This document shows positions 1 through 8,646 of a stretch of 35,540 bases of DNA, piece after piece. Origin of the DNA: Acidobacteriota bacterium (GTDB lineage: Bacteria > Acidobacteriota > Terriglobia > Terriglobales > Acidobacteriaceae). The translations under genes and the position numbers were made by a program. Position 1 is the first letter of the stretch. Every line of letters begins with the position of its first letter. The stretch spans positions 1-35,540 of the forward strand of contig JAJYSV010000043.1 of the NCBI GenBank assembly GCA_021793405.1. Reading direction: 5' to 3'. The notes under the pieces were generated by a model that saw only the letters and a list, made by a program, of their open reading frames with translations, made no database searches and was not told the origin of the DNA.

Positions 1-1
1 G

Positions 2-1045
2 TACCAGCCGATACTCAAGGCCGTCTGCGGGCGCAATGCTGACCGAGCGAAAGGGTTTGCAGAAACCTGGGGCTATCAATCCGTGGAAACGGATTGGCGG
101 ACTCTTGTGCAGCGGCGGGATATCGACGTGATCGATATTGCCAGTCCGAACGATACGCACGCAGAGATTGCCATTGCTGCCGCCAAGGCAGGGAAAATGG
201 TGCTTTGCGAAAAACCCCTCGGGCGCACCGCGGCGGAAGCCAAAGCGATGACGGATGCCGTGGAGTCAGCCAACGTGCCGAACATGGTTTGGTACAACTA
301 TCGGCGCGTGCCGGCCGTCGTTCTGCTGAAGCAACTCCTGGACGAAGGACATTTCGGTCGCATTTTCCATTACCGGTCGAAGTTCCTGCAGGATTGGACG
401 ATTTCGAAAGATTTGCCGCAAGGTGGTGAGGGGCTGTGGCGTTTGGATCTGTCCGTTGCAGGCAGTGGCGTCACCGGCGACTTGCTCGCGCACAACATCG
501 ACATGGCATTGTGGCTGAACGGACCCATCACGGAAGTTACGGCCATGACGGAAACGTTTATCAAAGAGCGCAAGCACAACCTGACCGGCACGGTTGAGCC
601 GGTGCGAATTGACGATGCCAGCGCATTCTTATGTCGCTTTGCAAATGGATCGCTCGCTACCTTCGAGGCCACGCGGTACGCGCGAGGTCACAAGGCGCTC
701 TTTACTCTGGAGGTCAACGGAGAGCACGCTTCTGCGGGCTGGGATCTCCATGACCTTCACCGTCTGCAATACTTTGACCATCGAGATGAATCGCGATTGC
801 GCGGATGGAAGAGCATTCACATTACGGATAGCGATCATCCCTATATGAAGCATTGGTGGGTACCTGGGCTGCAAATTGGCTATGAGCACACATTCATTCA
901 TCAGATTGCCGATTTTCTTGGGGCGATTGGGAAGAATGGAAAAATATCGCCATCCTTTGCAGATGGGCTCGCCACGGAGTATGTGACCGATGCGGTCCTG
1001 AAGTCTGCAAAGACCCGGCAGTGGGAAAAGGTAGAAACCGCATAG
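2..1045 (+). CDS. Gfo/Idh/MocA family oxidoreductase, 5'-truncated by the window edge
   Basis: The reading frame is open from base 2, so the gene begins upstream and the N-terminal Rossmann glycine motif is missing. The visible part starts with a stretch typical of the family (LKAVCGRN, then a GYQSV-like segment). An internal GTG at position 83 could be mistaken for the start, but homology-like sequence continues upstream of it. The characteristic EKP motif is present (VLCEKPLGR), preceded by the N-x-T-H segment of the nucleotide-binding fold. The C-terminal part holds the alpha/beta substrate domain with the G-x-H/L-A-H-N-ID-x-A helix. Family members are NAD(P)-dependent oxidoreductases acting on sugars, inositols or glycosides. 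The downstream DUF1080 gene begins 39 bases later on the same strand, and this pairing suggests keto-sugar or glycoside metabolism. The exact substrate cannot be read from the sequence. Confidence 0.9.
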   Translation, partial: YQPILKAVCGRNADRAKGFAETWGYQSVETDWRTLVQRRDIDVIDIASPNDTHAEIAIAAAKAGKMVLCEKPLGRTAAEAKAMTDAVESANVPNMVWYNYRRVPAVVLLKQLLDEGHFGRIFHYRSKFLQDWTISKDLPQGGEGLWRLDLSVAGSGVTGDLLAHNIDMALWLNGPITEVTAMTETFIKERKHNLTGTVEPVRIDDASAFLCRFANGSLATFEATRYARGHKALFTLEVNGEHASAGWDLHDLHRLQYFDHRDESRLRGWKSIHITDSDHPYMKHWWVPGLQIGYEHTFIHQIADFLGAIGKNGKISPSFADGLATEYVTDAVLKSAKTRQWEKVETA

Positions 1046-1084
1046 TTATTTCGTATTCGCGAAAAGTTTTGAGGAGGAAGAGCG

Positions 1085-1945
1085 TTGTCCAGGCATATCC
1101 GAACGCGTTACGTTATCGTTGGCAGCTGTTTGGTCGTGGCTGCTTGTCTGATCGTCTCGATCCATCCATTCACCGGACGGCAACTTGCCGCTCAACAGGT
1201 TTCTGCCAGTGCTGGGAGTCATGCGCGCCCAGCCCACCATAGCGGGGGCTTCACCCAGCCTGAACCCATCGACTTTAACGATCACGATGGATGGGTGCAG
1301 ATCTTTGATGGTAAGACGCTGAAAGGTTGGGACGGATCTCCCGATGTATGGCACGTAGAAGATGGGGCAATCGTCGGCGAATCGAGTCCGCAACATCCTT
1401 CCGGTACCACCAATATCATCTGGCGAGGCGGTGAGCCGGCTAACTTCGAACTGAAGATGGAGATGAAACTTGAAGGCTCCGGCGCGAATGGCGGGATTCA
1501 ATACCGCAGCATCAACATCTCTCCCGCGACAGAGAAGGCGCGCAGTCGGAAATATGCCAAGTGGGACATGCGAGGGTATCAGGCGGATTTCGATTACGGG
1601 AACCACTACACGGGCCAACTGTACGAGCAAGGTGCCGGGCGCGGAATTATTGCGTGGCGAGGCCAGATGGTAGAAACGGATCAAGGCAAAGCACCCCGGC
1701 TGCTGGCCACATTAGGCACTCCCGACGAGCTCAAGGCTTTCATCAAACCGGGCGAGTGGAATCAGTACGAGGTGATCGCCGATGGAAACACACTGATTCA
1801 CATCATCAACGGACACGTGATGGCTATTCTGGTCGACAACGATCCAACATTCAGCCAGTCGAAAGGGCTGATCGGCTTCGAGATTGAAGGCGGGGGTGTT
1901 GTGAAGATTTCGCAACGCAACGTGTGGCTGAAGCAATTGCCTTAA
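1085..1945 (+). CDS. Secreted DUF1080 (3-keto-disaccharide hydrolase-like) protein
   Basis: This is a 286-residue protein. It has a basic N-terminus and a hydrophobic segment at about residues 8-28, containing two cysteines (C15 and C21). The V-A-A-C at 18-21 resembles a lipobox, so it may be a lipoprotein rather than a freely secreted protein. The start is TTG, preceded by a strong GAGGAGGAAG ribosome-binding site. From about residue 66 the sequence shows the DUF1080 pattern: F-D-G-K-T-L-x-G-W, then V-x-D-G-A-I-V, then F-x-L-K-M-E-x-K and N-G-G-I-Q-Y-R-S. The fold is a concanavalin-like beta sandwich. Some family members act on 3-keto-glycosides made by Gfo/Idh/MocA dehydrogenases, which fits the upstream neighbour. 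Its stop codon overlaps the stop of the convergent cytochrome gene. Substrate assignment is inference. Confidence 0.88.
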   Translation: MSRHIRTRYVIVGSCLVVAACLIVSIHPFTGRQLAAQQVSASAGSHARPAHHSGGFTQPEPIDFNDHDGWVQIFDGKTLKGWDGSPDVWHVEDGAIVGESSPQHPSGTTNIIWRGGEPANFELKMEMKLEGSGANGGIQYRSINISPATEKARSRKYAKWDMRGYQADFDYGNHYTGQLYEQGAGRGIIAWRGQMVETDQGKAPRLLATLGTPDELKAFIKPGEWNQYEVIADGNTLIHIINGHVMAILVDNDPTFSQSKGLIGFEIEGGGVVKISQRNVWLKQLP

Positions 1946-2511
1946 AAAGCCAGGCGAGCTTCTTCCGCTTCGAGCTTCTTTGTATCGATACTTGAGACCT
2001 TCTCCAGATCTCCGATGGACTTGAAATCGCCATTCACTTGGCGATAGTGAACGATCGTCTTCGCGTCTTGCAGAGACAATGACAATCCTGTGGCCAGTTC
2101 CTGTGCCGTCGCCTTGTTCACGTTAATTTTTCCCGCGGACGGCGGAGGAAAATTCTTGACCAGATAATCCAAAATGTCATTGAAATCGTCGTCGCTGCCT
2201 GCTGCACCGAGCGTCGCCATTTTTGTGATCGTATTTTCCCATCCCTCGCGAGTTTGTCCATTGGCTATCACGTTGTCTGGAGAATGACATTTGCTGCAAA
2301 CGCGAATCAGTGTGTCTTTTCCCGGCCCTGCCGGCAGTTCGGGATGCGCAAGTGGATGCGTCTGCTGCTGTGGAGACTGCTGCGAATGCCCCTGTGCATA
2401 CGTTGGCACGCAAGAAAGCGCGTACATATTACCCAAAGCCACAGCCAAGATTGCAAAGCTCTTCAGGCGATGAGAATCGCCGCGAAGAGCCGTGTTTGGG
2501 TTCCGGTGCAC
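1942..2511 (-). CDS. Secreted single-CxxCH cytochrome-like protein with C-terminal helix-hairpin-helix domain
   Basis: This 189-residue protein starts at GTG, preceded by a GAGGAG ribosome-binding site about 7 bases upstream. Residues 15-40 look like a signal peptide ending near Y-A-Q. A single haem-attachment motif C-S-K-C-H lies at residues 72-76, followed by a short helical domain with a G-W-x-x-x-I-x-x-M segment like those of quinoprotein-dehydrogenase-type cytochromes. From about residue 129 the sequence changes to a ComEA-like helix-hairpin-helix domain (I-N-V-N-K-A-T-A-x-E-L, then a repeat around F-K-S-I-x-D-L). The visible architecture is signal peptide, haem domain, HhH. An electron-carrier role in the periplasm is plausible. 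The HhH part may bind DNA or act as a protein contact; which is unknown. It converges on the DUF1080 gene with a 4-base overlap. Confidence 0.85.
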   Translation of the reverse strand: MHRNPNTALRGDSHRLKSFAILAVALGNMYALSCVPTYAQGHSQQSPQQQTHPLAHPELPAGPGKDTLIRVCSKCHSPDNVIANGQTREGWENTITKMATLGAAGSDDDFNDILDYLVKNFPPPSAGKINVNKATAQELATGLSLSLQDAKTIVHYRQVNGDFKSIGDLEKVSSIDTKKLEAEEARLAF

Positions 2512-2701
2512 CGAGTACTCCTCACGGAAAGGATGGTAGATTGCGTGAACTCCTACTCATTATCAGTATATTCAGTTCTTTTCACAAGCGGCACTCGGGC
2601 GACAACGGCTGCGGAGCGGAATTCTGTAGCTGTCTTCCAGGCCGTTCAGTGAACAGAGCTGAATGCTGTCAGTCGAAGGGAGTTGATGGAAGTGGCTTCC
2701 A

Positions 2702-3172
2702 ATAATCAGGAAACCAAGGGCCATCGGTTTGGGTGTACCGGTGGAAGTGGATGAAACCTTCATCGGCGGCAAGCCACAGAAGATGCACCGCGAAAGACGA
2801 CTCAAAATACAGAACGGAACCCACGCCAATAAGAAGATGGCAGTCATGGGCATGCTCGACCGGGAAACCCGGCAGGTCCGCGCCAAGGTTGTACCCAACG
2901 TCAAGCGGGAGACCCTACAGGCCGAGATCCTCAGCCAGATCGAGCATAAATCCACCGTCTACACCGACGGCTGAGCAGGCTATGACACTCTTAAAGCGCA
3001 GGAGTTCGTCCACGAGACCGTCAACCATTTGAATGAATACTACAACTTCGCCTGCAGACTCAAAACCTTAAAAGGGCTTACACCCTACGAGTTCATCTGC
3101 AAATCCCGGACAAAAGAACCCCAACGCTTCAGACTGAATCCAACCCATCAAACTCCGGGACCAAACAGCTAG
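2702..3172 (+). pseudogene. Chimeric transposase remnant: IS1595-type fragment joined in frame to IS481-type C-terminus
   Basis: One reading frame runs from about 2702 to a TAG at 3170-3172, broken only by a TGA at 2972-2974. The first part (to about 3028) carries IS1595/ISXO2-type transposase motifs: V-E-V-D-E-T-F-I-G-G-K, K-M-A-V-M-G-M-L-D-R-E-T, S-T-V-Y-T-D, and after the TGA A-G-Y and H-E-T-V-N-H. The TGA falls where the family normally has tryptophan (T-D-x-W-A-G-Y), so it is a simple nonsense change. From about 3029 the sequence becomes the conserved IS481 integrase-core C-terminus: Y-N-F-x-x-R-L-K-T-L-K-G-L-T-P-Y-E-F-I-C-K, then R-F-x-L-x-P-x-H-Q-x-P-G-x-N. The first two catalytic aspartates of the IS1595 part remain, but its third acidic residue is lost at the join. 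It is not functional. No terminal inverted repeats were recognised. Confidence 0.82.
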
Positions 3173-3197
3173 AGCCTTGGAGGCTTATGCTCTAGCT
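3167..3197. terminator. Perfect 9-bp inverted repeat at the end of the ribF cluster (possible terminator)
   Basis: AGCTAGAGC at 3167-3175 pairs with GCTCTAGCT at 3189-3197 across a 13-base loop. The repeat overlaps both the stop codon of ribF (minus strand, 3192-3194) and the last codons of the transposase remnant. On the minus strand it is followed by CTGTTTGG, which is only a weak T-run. It could end the leftward ribF operon, or be a chance or insertion-related palindrome. Confidence 0.4.
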
Positions 3198-4172
3198 TTC
3201 TGGGATTTCCGTCTGCGACGAGGGTTCTCCTGCAACAGCCTCGTGCAACCCGAAGTAATGGCGGGCGCGGGCCACATCGCGTGCAATTTGCTCCTTTAGC
3301 GCCTCGGGTGAAGGCCATTCGATTTCGTCGCGGATGCGGTCGAGAAAGCGAAGCTGAAGGTGAGTGGTCTCATCCAGGGAAATCGGATGAAAGTCTAGGA
3401 TGTGGCTTTCCACTGCGAAAGATTCCTTGCCAAAGGTAGGTCGGTTTCCGGCGTTGGTAACGGACGGAAATATTTCGTCATTCAGTTCCAGGCAGGTAAT
3501 ATACACGCCGTTCGCTGGCAGCAGTTCGTTGTATGGTGCCAGATTGATGGTGGGAACGGTATAGCGCGAACCGTAACCGCGACCAGCGGCCGGCATGGAA
3601 AATATTTCGAAAGGACGACCCAGCAGTTGGCGGGCTGCGCGCATGTTTCCGTCCGCGATCGCCGCTCGCACTGCGCTGCTGGACACAATTGTTCCCCGAC
3701 GCGTGGTGGGCGGATACACGCGGACTTGAAAACGTAACTCCTCCCCGAGAATCGCCAGTTCGTTCACATCGGCGAGAGCACCGGCTCCAAAACGGAAATT
3801 TCTTCCCTCGTGCACTTCTACGGCTCCCAGCGCTTCGGCGAGGATCTTGTGCGCGAATTCCCGCGCCGTCAGCCGAGAGAGGGCGTTGGTAAAAGGAAGA
3901 ATGAGTACAGCTTCGATCCCGGTCTGCGCCAGAAGGTCCAGCTTATGATCGAGCGGAGTAATGAGGCGAAGGGGGACCTCTGGACGCAAGATACGGCCGG
4001 GATGGGGATCGAAGCTCACGGCGATCGAACATGCATTCAGGTCATGAGCACGCCCGATGACTTCCGCAATGACAGCCTGATGTCCACGATGCACGCCATC
4101 AAAATTTCCGATGGTCACAACCGAAGGCCGGAAATTGGCGGGAATTTCTTCAATGGAATGGAAGATTTGCAT
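3192..4172 (-). CDS. ribF: Bifunctional riboflavin kinase / FAD synthetase
   Basis: RibF phosphorylates riboflavin to FMN and then adenylates FMN to FAD in the cytoplasm. The 326-residue length is normal. The N-terminal nucleotidyltransferase domain shows T-I-G-N-F-D-G-V-H-R-G-H (residues 21-32) with the HxGH-like signature, then S-F-D-P-H-P and a conserved R-x-G-x-x-F stretch (F-R-F-G-A-G-A). A G-R-P-F-E segment marks the transition to the C-terminal kinase domain, which has the G-x-G-x-G-S-R-Y-T-V-P-T-I-N motif followed by P-A-N-G-V-Y. The ATG start lies two bases after the stop codon of the upstream MBL hydrolase gene on the same strand, so the two are probably co-transcribed and translationally coupled. 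No FMN riboswitch is visible upstream. Confidence 0.96.
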   Translation of the reverse strand: MQIFHSIEEIPANFRPSVVTIGNFDGVHRGHQAVIAEVIGRAHDLNACSIAVSFDPHPGRILRPEVPLRLITPLDHKLDLLAQTGIEAVLILPFTNALSRLTAREFAHKILAEALGAVEVHEGRNFRFGAGALADVNELAILGEELRFQVRVYPPTTRRGTIVSSSAVRAAIADGNMRAARQLLGRPFEIFSMPAAGRGYGSRYTVPTINLAPYNELLPANGVYITCLELNDEIFPSVTNAGNRPTFGKESFAVESHILDFHPISLDETTHLQLRFLDRIRDEIEWPSPEALKEQIARDVARARHYFGLHEAVAGEPSSQTEIPES

Positions 4173-4174
4173 GG

Positions 4175-4957
4175 CTATAGCTCGATGGGAATGCGTAGCC
4201 CGTCATAGGCCATGTGGACATGGGATGGCAATTCGTTTTCGGTCTCGGCATGACCCAGATCGTGGGCGATATGCGTAAAATACGCTCTCCTCGGGCGAAT
4301 TTTTTCTACGAACTTCAAGGAAGTTTCCAGGTTCGAGTGACTCGGATGCGGGGTTCGGCGCAAGGCATCCAGAATTAACAGATCCAGATTTTGCAACAAG
4401 GAAAAACTTGCCTCGGGAATATCGCTCATGTCCGTCAGGTACGCCGCACTGCCAAATCGGAAGCCGACAGTTTCCAGGGCTCCGTGCAATAAGGGAACGG
4501 CAACAAAGTCAGCGCCAAATAGATGTGTATGCGCCTCCAGCGCGCGAAGCTCAACCCGCGCTTTGTACGGATAGAGATTGCTCTCGGAAAAAGTGTATTC
4601 AAAAACGTGCCGCAGCACGTCTGTTGTGGTCTGGTCCGCATACAGAGGGATTTTGCCTGAACTCTGAAAGCTGAGGGGCCGCAGATCGTCGAGGCCCAGA
4701 ATATGGTCCGCATGGGCATGCGTGTACAGCACGGCGTCGATGTGACGCAGACCTTCACGGATGGCCTGCTGACGAAAATCGGGCCCGGAATCGATCAGGA
4801 TGCAGCGTTCGCTGTCCCCGTCGCGAAACAAGACAGAAATTGAAGGCCGTAAACGGCTGTCTCTGGGATCGCTGGAAGTACAGACGGGGCAACTGCATCC
4901 CAGTGTCGGGACGCCCATGGAAGTACCACTGCCTAAAAAAACGAGTTCTGCTTGCAT
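4175..4957 (-). CDS. MBL-fold metallo-hydrolase, PhnP-like
   Basis: This is a metallo-beta-lactamase fold hydrolase of the PhnP/RNase Z-like group, about 260 residues. Early in the protein it has F-L-G-S-G-T-S-x-G-V-P followed by a paired-cysteine segment (C-S-C-P-V-C), as in PhnP proteins where cysteines bind a structural zinc. The metal centre signature is T-H-A-H-A-D-H-I-L-G-L-D-D, with further family positions at L-L-H-G, Y-L-T-D-M-S and a C-terminal T-H-I-A-H. The likely reaction is phosphodiester hydrolysis, possibly of a cyclic phosphate; the substrate is not determinable. I chose the ATG at 4957 because an AAAGGTG ribosome-binding site precedes it. An in-frame TTG at 4978 would add seven residues. 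It sits between the DUF1844 gene and ribF in a leftward cluster. Confidence 0.9.
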   Translation of the reverse strand: MQAELVFLGSGTSMGVPTLGCSCPVCTSSDPRDSRLRPSISVLFRDGDSERCILIDSGPDFRQQAIREGLRHIDAVLYTHAHADHILGLDDLRPLSFQSSGKIPLYADQTTTDVLRHVFEYTFSESNLYPYKARVELRALEAHTHLFGADFVAVPLLHGALETVGFRFGSAAYLTDMSDIPEASFSLLQNLDLLILDALRRTPHPSHSNLETSLKFVEKIRPRRAYFTHIAHDLGHAETENELPSHVHMAYDGLRIPIEL

Positions 4958-5002
4958 CCGCACCTTTCGCCATCGCAAGCCATTTCGGCGGTTCCGCTTC
5001 GC

Positions 5003-5638
5003 TTACTTGCGTCCCGAGGGTTTCTGCTGCGAAGGATTGGCGGCATTGCGCGCGATTGCATTGGTGATCTCGAGGAACATCATCCGCAGCTCGAACAAGG
5101 CGCTCTCCAGCAGACGCTGCTCGTCGAGGGTCAGGTTTCCTTTCGTTTTTTCCGCCAGAACACCCAGCAGATCGATGGTCTGACGCGCCCCCATCAGATC
5201 AACGCGCGGCTTTTCACCGGGCTGCGTCCCCGCGCCCATGCTCATCATCGCGGTCATGTACATGGACTGCACCAGATGATCGAAAACGACGGGGCCCAGA
5301 TGGGAGGAATCGGGTGCCTTGGCGCGCAGCAGATCGTCGAGTTGTTGTGTGGTCTGCTGGTAGGCCGCATTGGATTCCGCACTCTCCTGCGCTGTGGGCC
5401 CTTCTGGAAGCGCGCCGGCAGCCGACTCTTCGTTGCCAGCAGAACTGGCGTTCGATGCCGGGAGGGACTCCGCCGCATTTGCTCCGACCGAGGCAGTCGA
5501 AGAAGCTGGTTGCGGCGTCTCGGTTTGTCGCACTTGTTGCTCTTTAGCCGCGTTCTGCGCTGCTTCAGGACGAATTTCTCCATCGGAAGAAATTTTGCGG
5601 CGATCGATAAATGTGACCTGCGGTTCTTTTTCTGACAT
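5003..5638 (-). CDS. DUF1844 domain protein
   Basis: About 211 residues from the ATG at 5638 (M-S-E-K-E). In-frame starts also exist at 5650 and 5683, and a GGAAGGAA stretch sits just before 5650, so the exact start is open. Residues after the first 15 contain F-I-D-R-R-K-I-S-S-D-G, a common beginning in acidobacterial DUF1844 proteins. A long low-complexity middle rich in Ala, Ser, Glu and Gln follows. The C-terminal domain has L-V-Q-S-M-Y-M-T-A-M-M-S-M-G, then D-L-x-G-A-R-Q-T-I-D-L-L-G-V-L and a conserved T-L-D-E-Q-R-L-L-E-S-A-L-F-E-L-R-M helix. The family's biochemical function is unknown. It lies between ygfZ and the MBL hydrolase on the same strand. Confidence 0.88.
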   Translation of the reverse strand: MSEKEPQVTFIDRRKISSDGEIRPEAAQNAAKEQQVRQTETPQPASSTASVGANAAESLPASNASSAGNEESAAGALPEGPTAQESAESNAAYQQTTQQLDDLLRAKAPDSSHLGPVVFDHLVQSMYMTAMMSMGAGTQPGEKPRVDLMGARQTIDLLGVLAEKTKGNLTLDEQRLLESALFELRMMFLEITNAIARNAANPSQQKPSGRK

Positions 5639-5689
5639 AAGAGAACTCATTTCCTTCCAACAGTCCGTTAATCCTACCGCCATAGTTCC

Positions 5690-6851
5690 TTACGGCTGTA
5701 CCGCGTTATTGACGAAGTCAAATGGAAGTCGCGATGGACTTACGCTCGTTTCATTTGCTGTCAATGTCGCGTTGCGCTCCAGCGCCTCGCGTCGAATCGT
5801 ACCAAGCGCCACCACTTTTTCCCCGATGCCCTGAAGCGAGACCCGGACGACGCTGGTGATCTCGCCTACCGGTTTGCCGTCTGCGAGCAGAGATGTTTTG
5901 GCTGTCGGTCTTGCATCTTCCAGTACGAAACCACTCAGTGTTCGATGCACGTTACCGCGGGAACGAACGCGTTCGACGATTTCCTGGCCAAGATAGCAGC
6001 CTTTTGTGAAGTGAAGTGCGCGCGTCTGGTTGGTTTCCTGGGGCAGATCTTTGTTCGTTATGTCAACGGAATACGCGGGCGTTCCTTCCAGGATTCGCAA
6101 CTGTTCGATGGAAATCGAGCCGCAGGGCGTGGCGCCGACAGCATTCAGTGCTCCCCATACATCAAGCGCGCTTTCCTGTTCTATCCAGATCTCGTAACGT
6201 GCCACCAGTGGGCTGTGCGCTGCCACGCCAACAATGGGATGGCCTTGCCAGGATGCTTCGACGAGATGCCGGGGTGACGAAGCAACCGGCAGTCCGGCCG
6301 CTGCAATTTTCTCAGCGGCCAGCGGCCCGGAAATTCCGATCGCGGTCCATCCTGGCTGTGGTTCGAGGGCCACGTCATCCATGATGATGTAGTGATCGAG
6401 GAAAGCAGTGAGCGCCGCGATTTGCGCATGGTCGGTTTCAAGCCAGAGTGCGTCCGCGCGCCGGTAAATGTCAAGGTCGCCCTGAATACGGCCCTGAGCA
6501 TTCAGCACAAACCCATAGCAGCCCGTGTTCTCTTCTAGCCCGGTGACGAAACTTGTGACCATGCCATTGAGCCAACGCAAGCGATCTTCGCCGGTACAAC
6601 GAAGAAAACAACGCCAGCCAAGATCGTAGGCTCCGGCGGCAGTCAGGAGCGCGGCAAGTTCGTCGGGCGCACTGGAAAATACTTCTGGCGTCCGTGCGCC
6701 GCGATACTCACCAAGTCTCTGGGAAAAGCGCTCTCCGAGCGCGTTCGCCAATGGAGTTGCAGGCGCTAGGGTAGATAGTTCCGTATCCGCAGCTCCGGCC
6801 GTTGATCCTCCGGAATTGATTTCGAAACGATTGGGGATGGAATTGCTCATA
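5690..6851 (-). CDS. ygfZ: YgfZ/CAF17-like folate-binding iron-sulfur maturation protein
   Basis: A 387-residue member of the GcvT-related YgfZ family, which uses a folate to support assembly or repair of certain Fe-S proteins. The diagnostic K-G-C-Y-x-G-Q-E motif is present (H-F-T-K-G-C-Y-L-G-Q-E-I-V-E-R), with the conserved cysteine that separates YgfZ from true aminomethyltransferases. Other family features are the N-terminal L-R-W-L-N-G-M-V-T-S segment, a G-R-I-Q-G-D-L-D-I-Y segment, and D-I-T-N-K-D-L-P-Q-E before the signature. The open frame extends upstream to 7270, but that part overlaps the divergent protease gene and is not protein-like; the ATG at 6851 is the sensible start. It is the first gene of a leftward cluster of four. 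Confidence 0.92.
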
Positions 6852-6935
6852 GCGGCCAGTGCGGATCGTCTCACAAAGGTACACTCCAAATTATAGCGGG
6901 GATGCAAAAATATCAGTCTTTTGGAAGAGGGTTGC

Positions 6936-8600
6936 ATGAAGCATGACAAGTCTTCGTCGGATTGCCGCCTGGCGCAAAGCCGGGCGCGCAGCGCATGGTT
7001 GCCGGCGGTTCGTCGGGGTGTGGCTCTTTTCTGTCTGCTGCTCCCGTTCCTGGCACAGGGAATCCAGCTGCCGTCGCCAACCACGACCCCGTCTGCATCC
7101 ACAGACCAGCCGCCGTCAGAGTCAAGTCGGAGCGCCGCATCCAACCCTTCGAAGCCGACCCAGCCCACGCACATTACACCGGAGCAGGCCCAGCAACTAT
7201 TCAACTCAGTCGATGCAATTTTGCAGTTCGACGGCAAAGAAACTGGCCTGCCGGTTCTGCATCCTGTCAAACGCCGTTTGGTGACCCGCGATGAAGTCGA
7301 GCATTACCTGACGCAGCAGTTGCATGATGATCGCGCTGCGAAGCGCCTGCAACGCAGTGAGTTGGTGCTCAAGAAGTTCGGACTACTGGACCGCGATTTC
7401 CAATTGCAACCATTTCTTGTTCGGCTACTCCGCGAACAGATTGCCGGATACTACAACGACAAGACCAAAACTGTGAATCTGCTGGACTGGATTCCCCCCG
7501 AGGAACAGAAGCCGGTGCTGGCACACGAGTTGACCCATGCCCTGCAAGACCAATACATTCATCTTGAAAAATGGGACAGGTCGGATGATCGGGCGATCGC
7601 GAAAAACGCGCAGCAGGATAACGAGCACATCGCTACCGACGAAGAAGATACGGTCCGAGATGCCGTGATTGAAGGGCAGGCAATGGCGGTTTTTATCGAC
7701 TACATCCTGGCTCCGAGCGGAAAAACCCTTCTCAATGCGCCGCAGCTTGCCGACAAAATGAATGACGCGATGAGTGACAACACAGACTCACCAACGCTTG
7801 CCAATGCCCCTTTGGTGCTGCAGCGTTCGCTGATATTTCCCTATGTGGATGGCTTGGATTTTGTGCGGGCGGTGTTGGCCGCCAAAGGCGAGCAAGCGGC
7901 ATTCGCCGGAATGCTGCACCACCCGCCCACATCGACATATGAAATTATGACTCCCAAGATTTACCTCGATCATCAGGCGGTGCCGCTGCTGCATATGCCG
8001 GACATCCATCCCCTGATCGACCCGCTTTATCGTCCATACGATGTCGGCGTGATGGGCGAATTCGATGTGCAGGTCATGGCGGAACTTTTCGGCGGCCCTG
8101 CGATGGCGGCAGCGCTGGCTCCGGCATGGCGAGGCGGGATTTACTATGCAGCCCAAAGTAAGGCGGCCAGGACCGAGGACGCGCAGGATTCTACCGCATC
8201 GCTCGCGTTGCTGTACCTGTCACGCTGGGCAACCCCACAAGCGGCGCAAGCCTTCGCTACCATCTATGCGCGTGAGATACCGCGCAAATACGATCATGTG
8301 ACGTCCGTTCCGGATGCCAACTCTGACTCCGGAGATACAGCAGTCACCCATCAAATCTGGGACACATCGGAGGGTCCCGTCCTCATTGCTGTCTCCGGCA
8401 AGACAGTTTTTATCAGCGAGAGTTTCCCGCTGGACCTGGCGCGCAAGCTCGAGTTTGTGATGATGGGCAGCATTGCAGAGAGCTCCACCAGCGTGGTCGC
8501 GCAATCGGAGATACCTCGCAGGGACTTGACCTCGGACTTGCGGCATTCGCTGTTTGCCACATTAGCTCCGGAGCGGTTCAACGAGTGCACGGTATACTAA
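6936..8600 (+). CDS. Secreted putative HExxH metalloprotease
   Basis: 554 residues from an ATG preceded by GGAAGAGGG about 4 bases upstream. A TTG 15 bases earlier is less likely. A basic N-terminal region and hydrophobic core (V-A-L-F-C-L-L-L-P-F-L) give a signal peptide, followed by a Pro/Ser/Thr-rich linker. A zincin motif H-E-L-T-H lies at residues 197-201 in L-A-H-E-L-T-H-A-L-Q-D-Q. About 45 residues later comes A-V-I-E-G-Q-A-M, which fits the glutamate ligand of a gluzincin. The rest is a large alpha-helical domain without a motif I can name. The protein probably acts in the periplasm or at the cell surface. It is divergent from ygfZ, with an 84-base shared intergenic region. The protease call rests on the motif only. 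Confidence 0.75.
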   Translation: MKHDKSSSDCRLAQSRARSAWLPAVRRGVALFCLLLPFLAQGIQLPSPTTTPSASTDQPPSESSRSAASNPSKPTQPTHITPEQAQQLFNSVDAILQFDGKETGLPVLHPVKRRLVTRDEVEHYLTQQLHDDRAAKRLQRSELVLKKFGLLDRDFQLQPFLVRLLREQIAGYYNDKTKTVNLLDWIPPEEQKPVLAHELTHALQDQYIHLEKWDRSDDRAIAKNAQQDNEHIATDEEDTVRDAVIEGQAMAVFIDYILAPSGKTLLNAPQLADKMNDAMSDNTDSPTLANAPLVLQRSLIFPYVDGLDFVRAVLAAKGEQAAFAGMLHHPPTSTYEIMTPKIYLDHQAVPLLHMPDIHPLIDPLYRPYDVGVMGEFDVQVMAELFGGPAMAAALAPAWRGGIYYAAQSKAARTEDAQDSTASLALLYLSRWATPQAAQAFATIYAREIPRKYDHVTSVPDANSDSGDTAVTHQIWDTSEGPVLIAVSGKTVFISESFPLDLARKLEFVMMGSIAESSTSVVAQSEIPRRDLTSDLRHSLFATLAPERFNECTVY

Positions 8601-8646
8601 TCACCGCGCACTCGTATCGGGCAATACAGGGTCTCAAGGTATATCG

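Noticed and set aside
1046-1684. Leftward 212-codon frame opposite the DUF1080 gene
   Set aside because: Antisense shadow of a well-supported gene.
6852-7270. Upstream extension of the ygfZ frame on the minus strand
   Set aside because: It lies over the N-terminus of the divergent protease gene and does not resemble the family.
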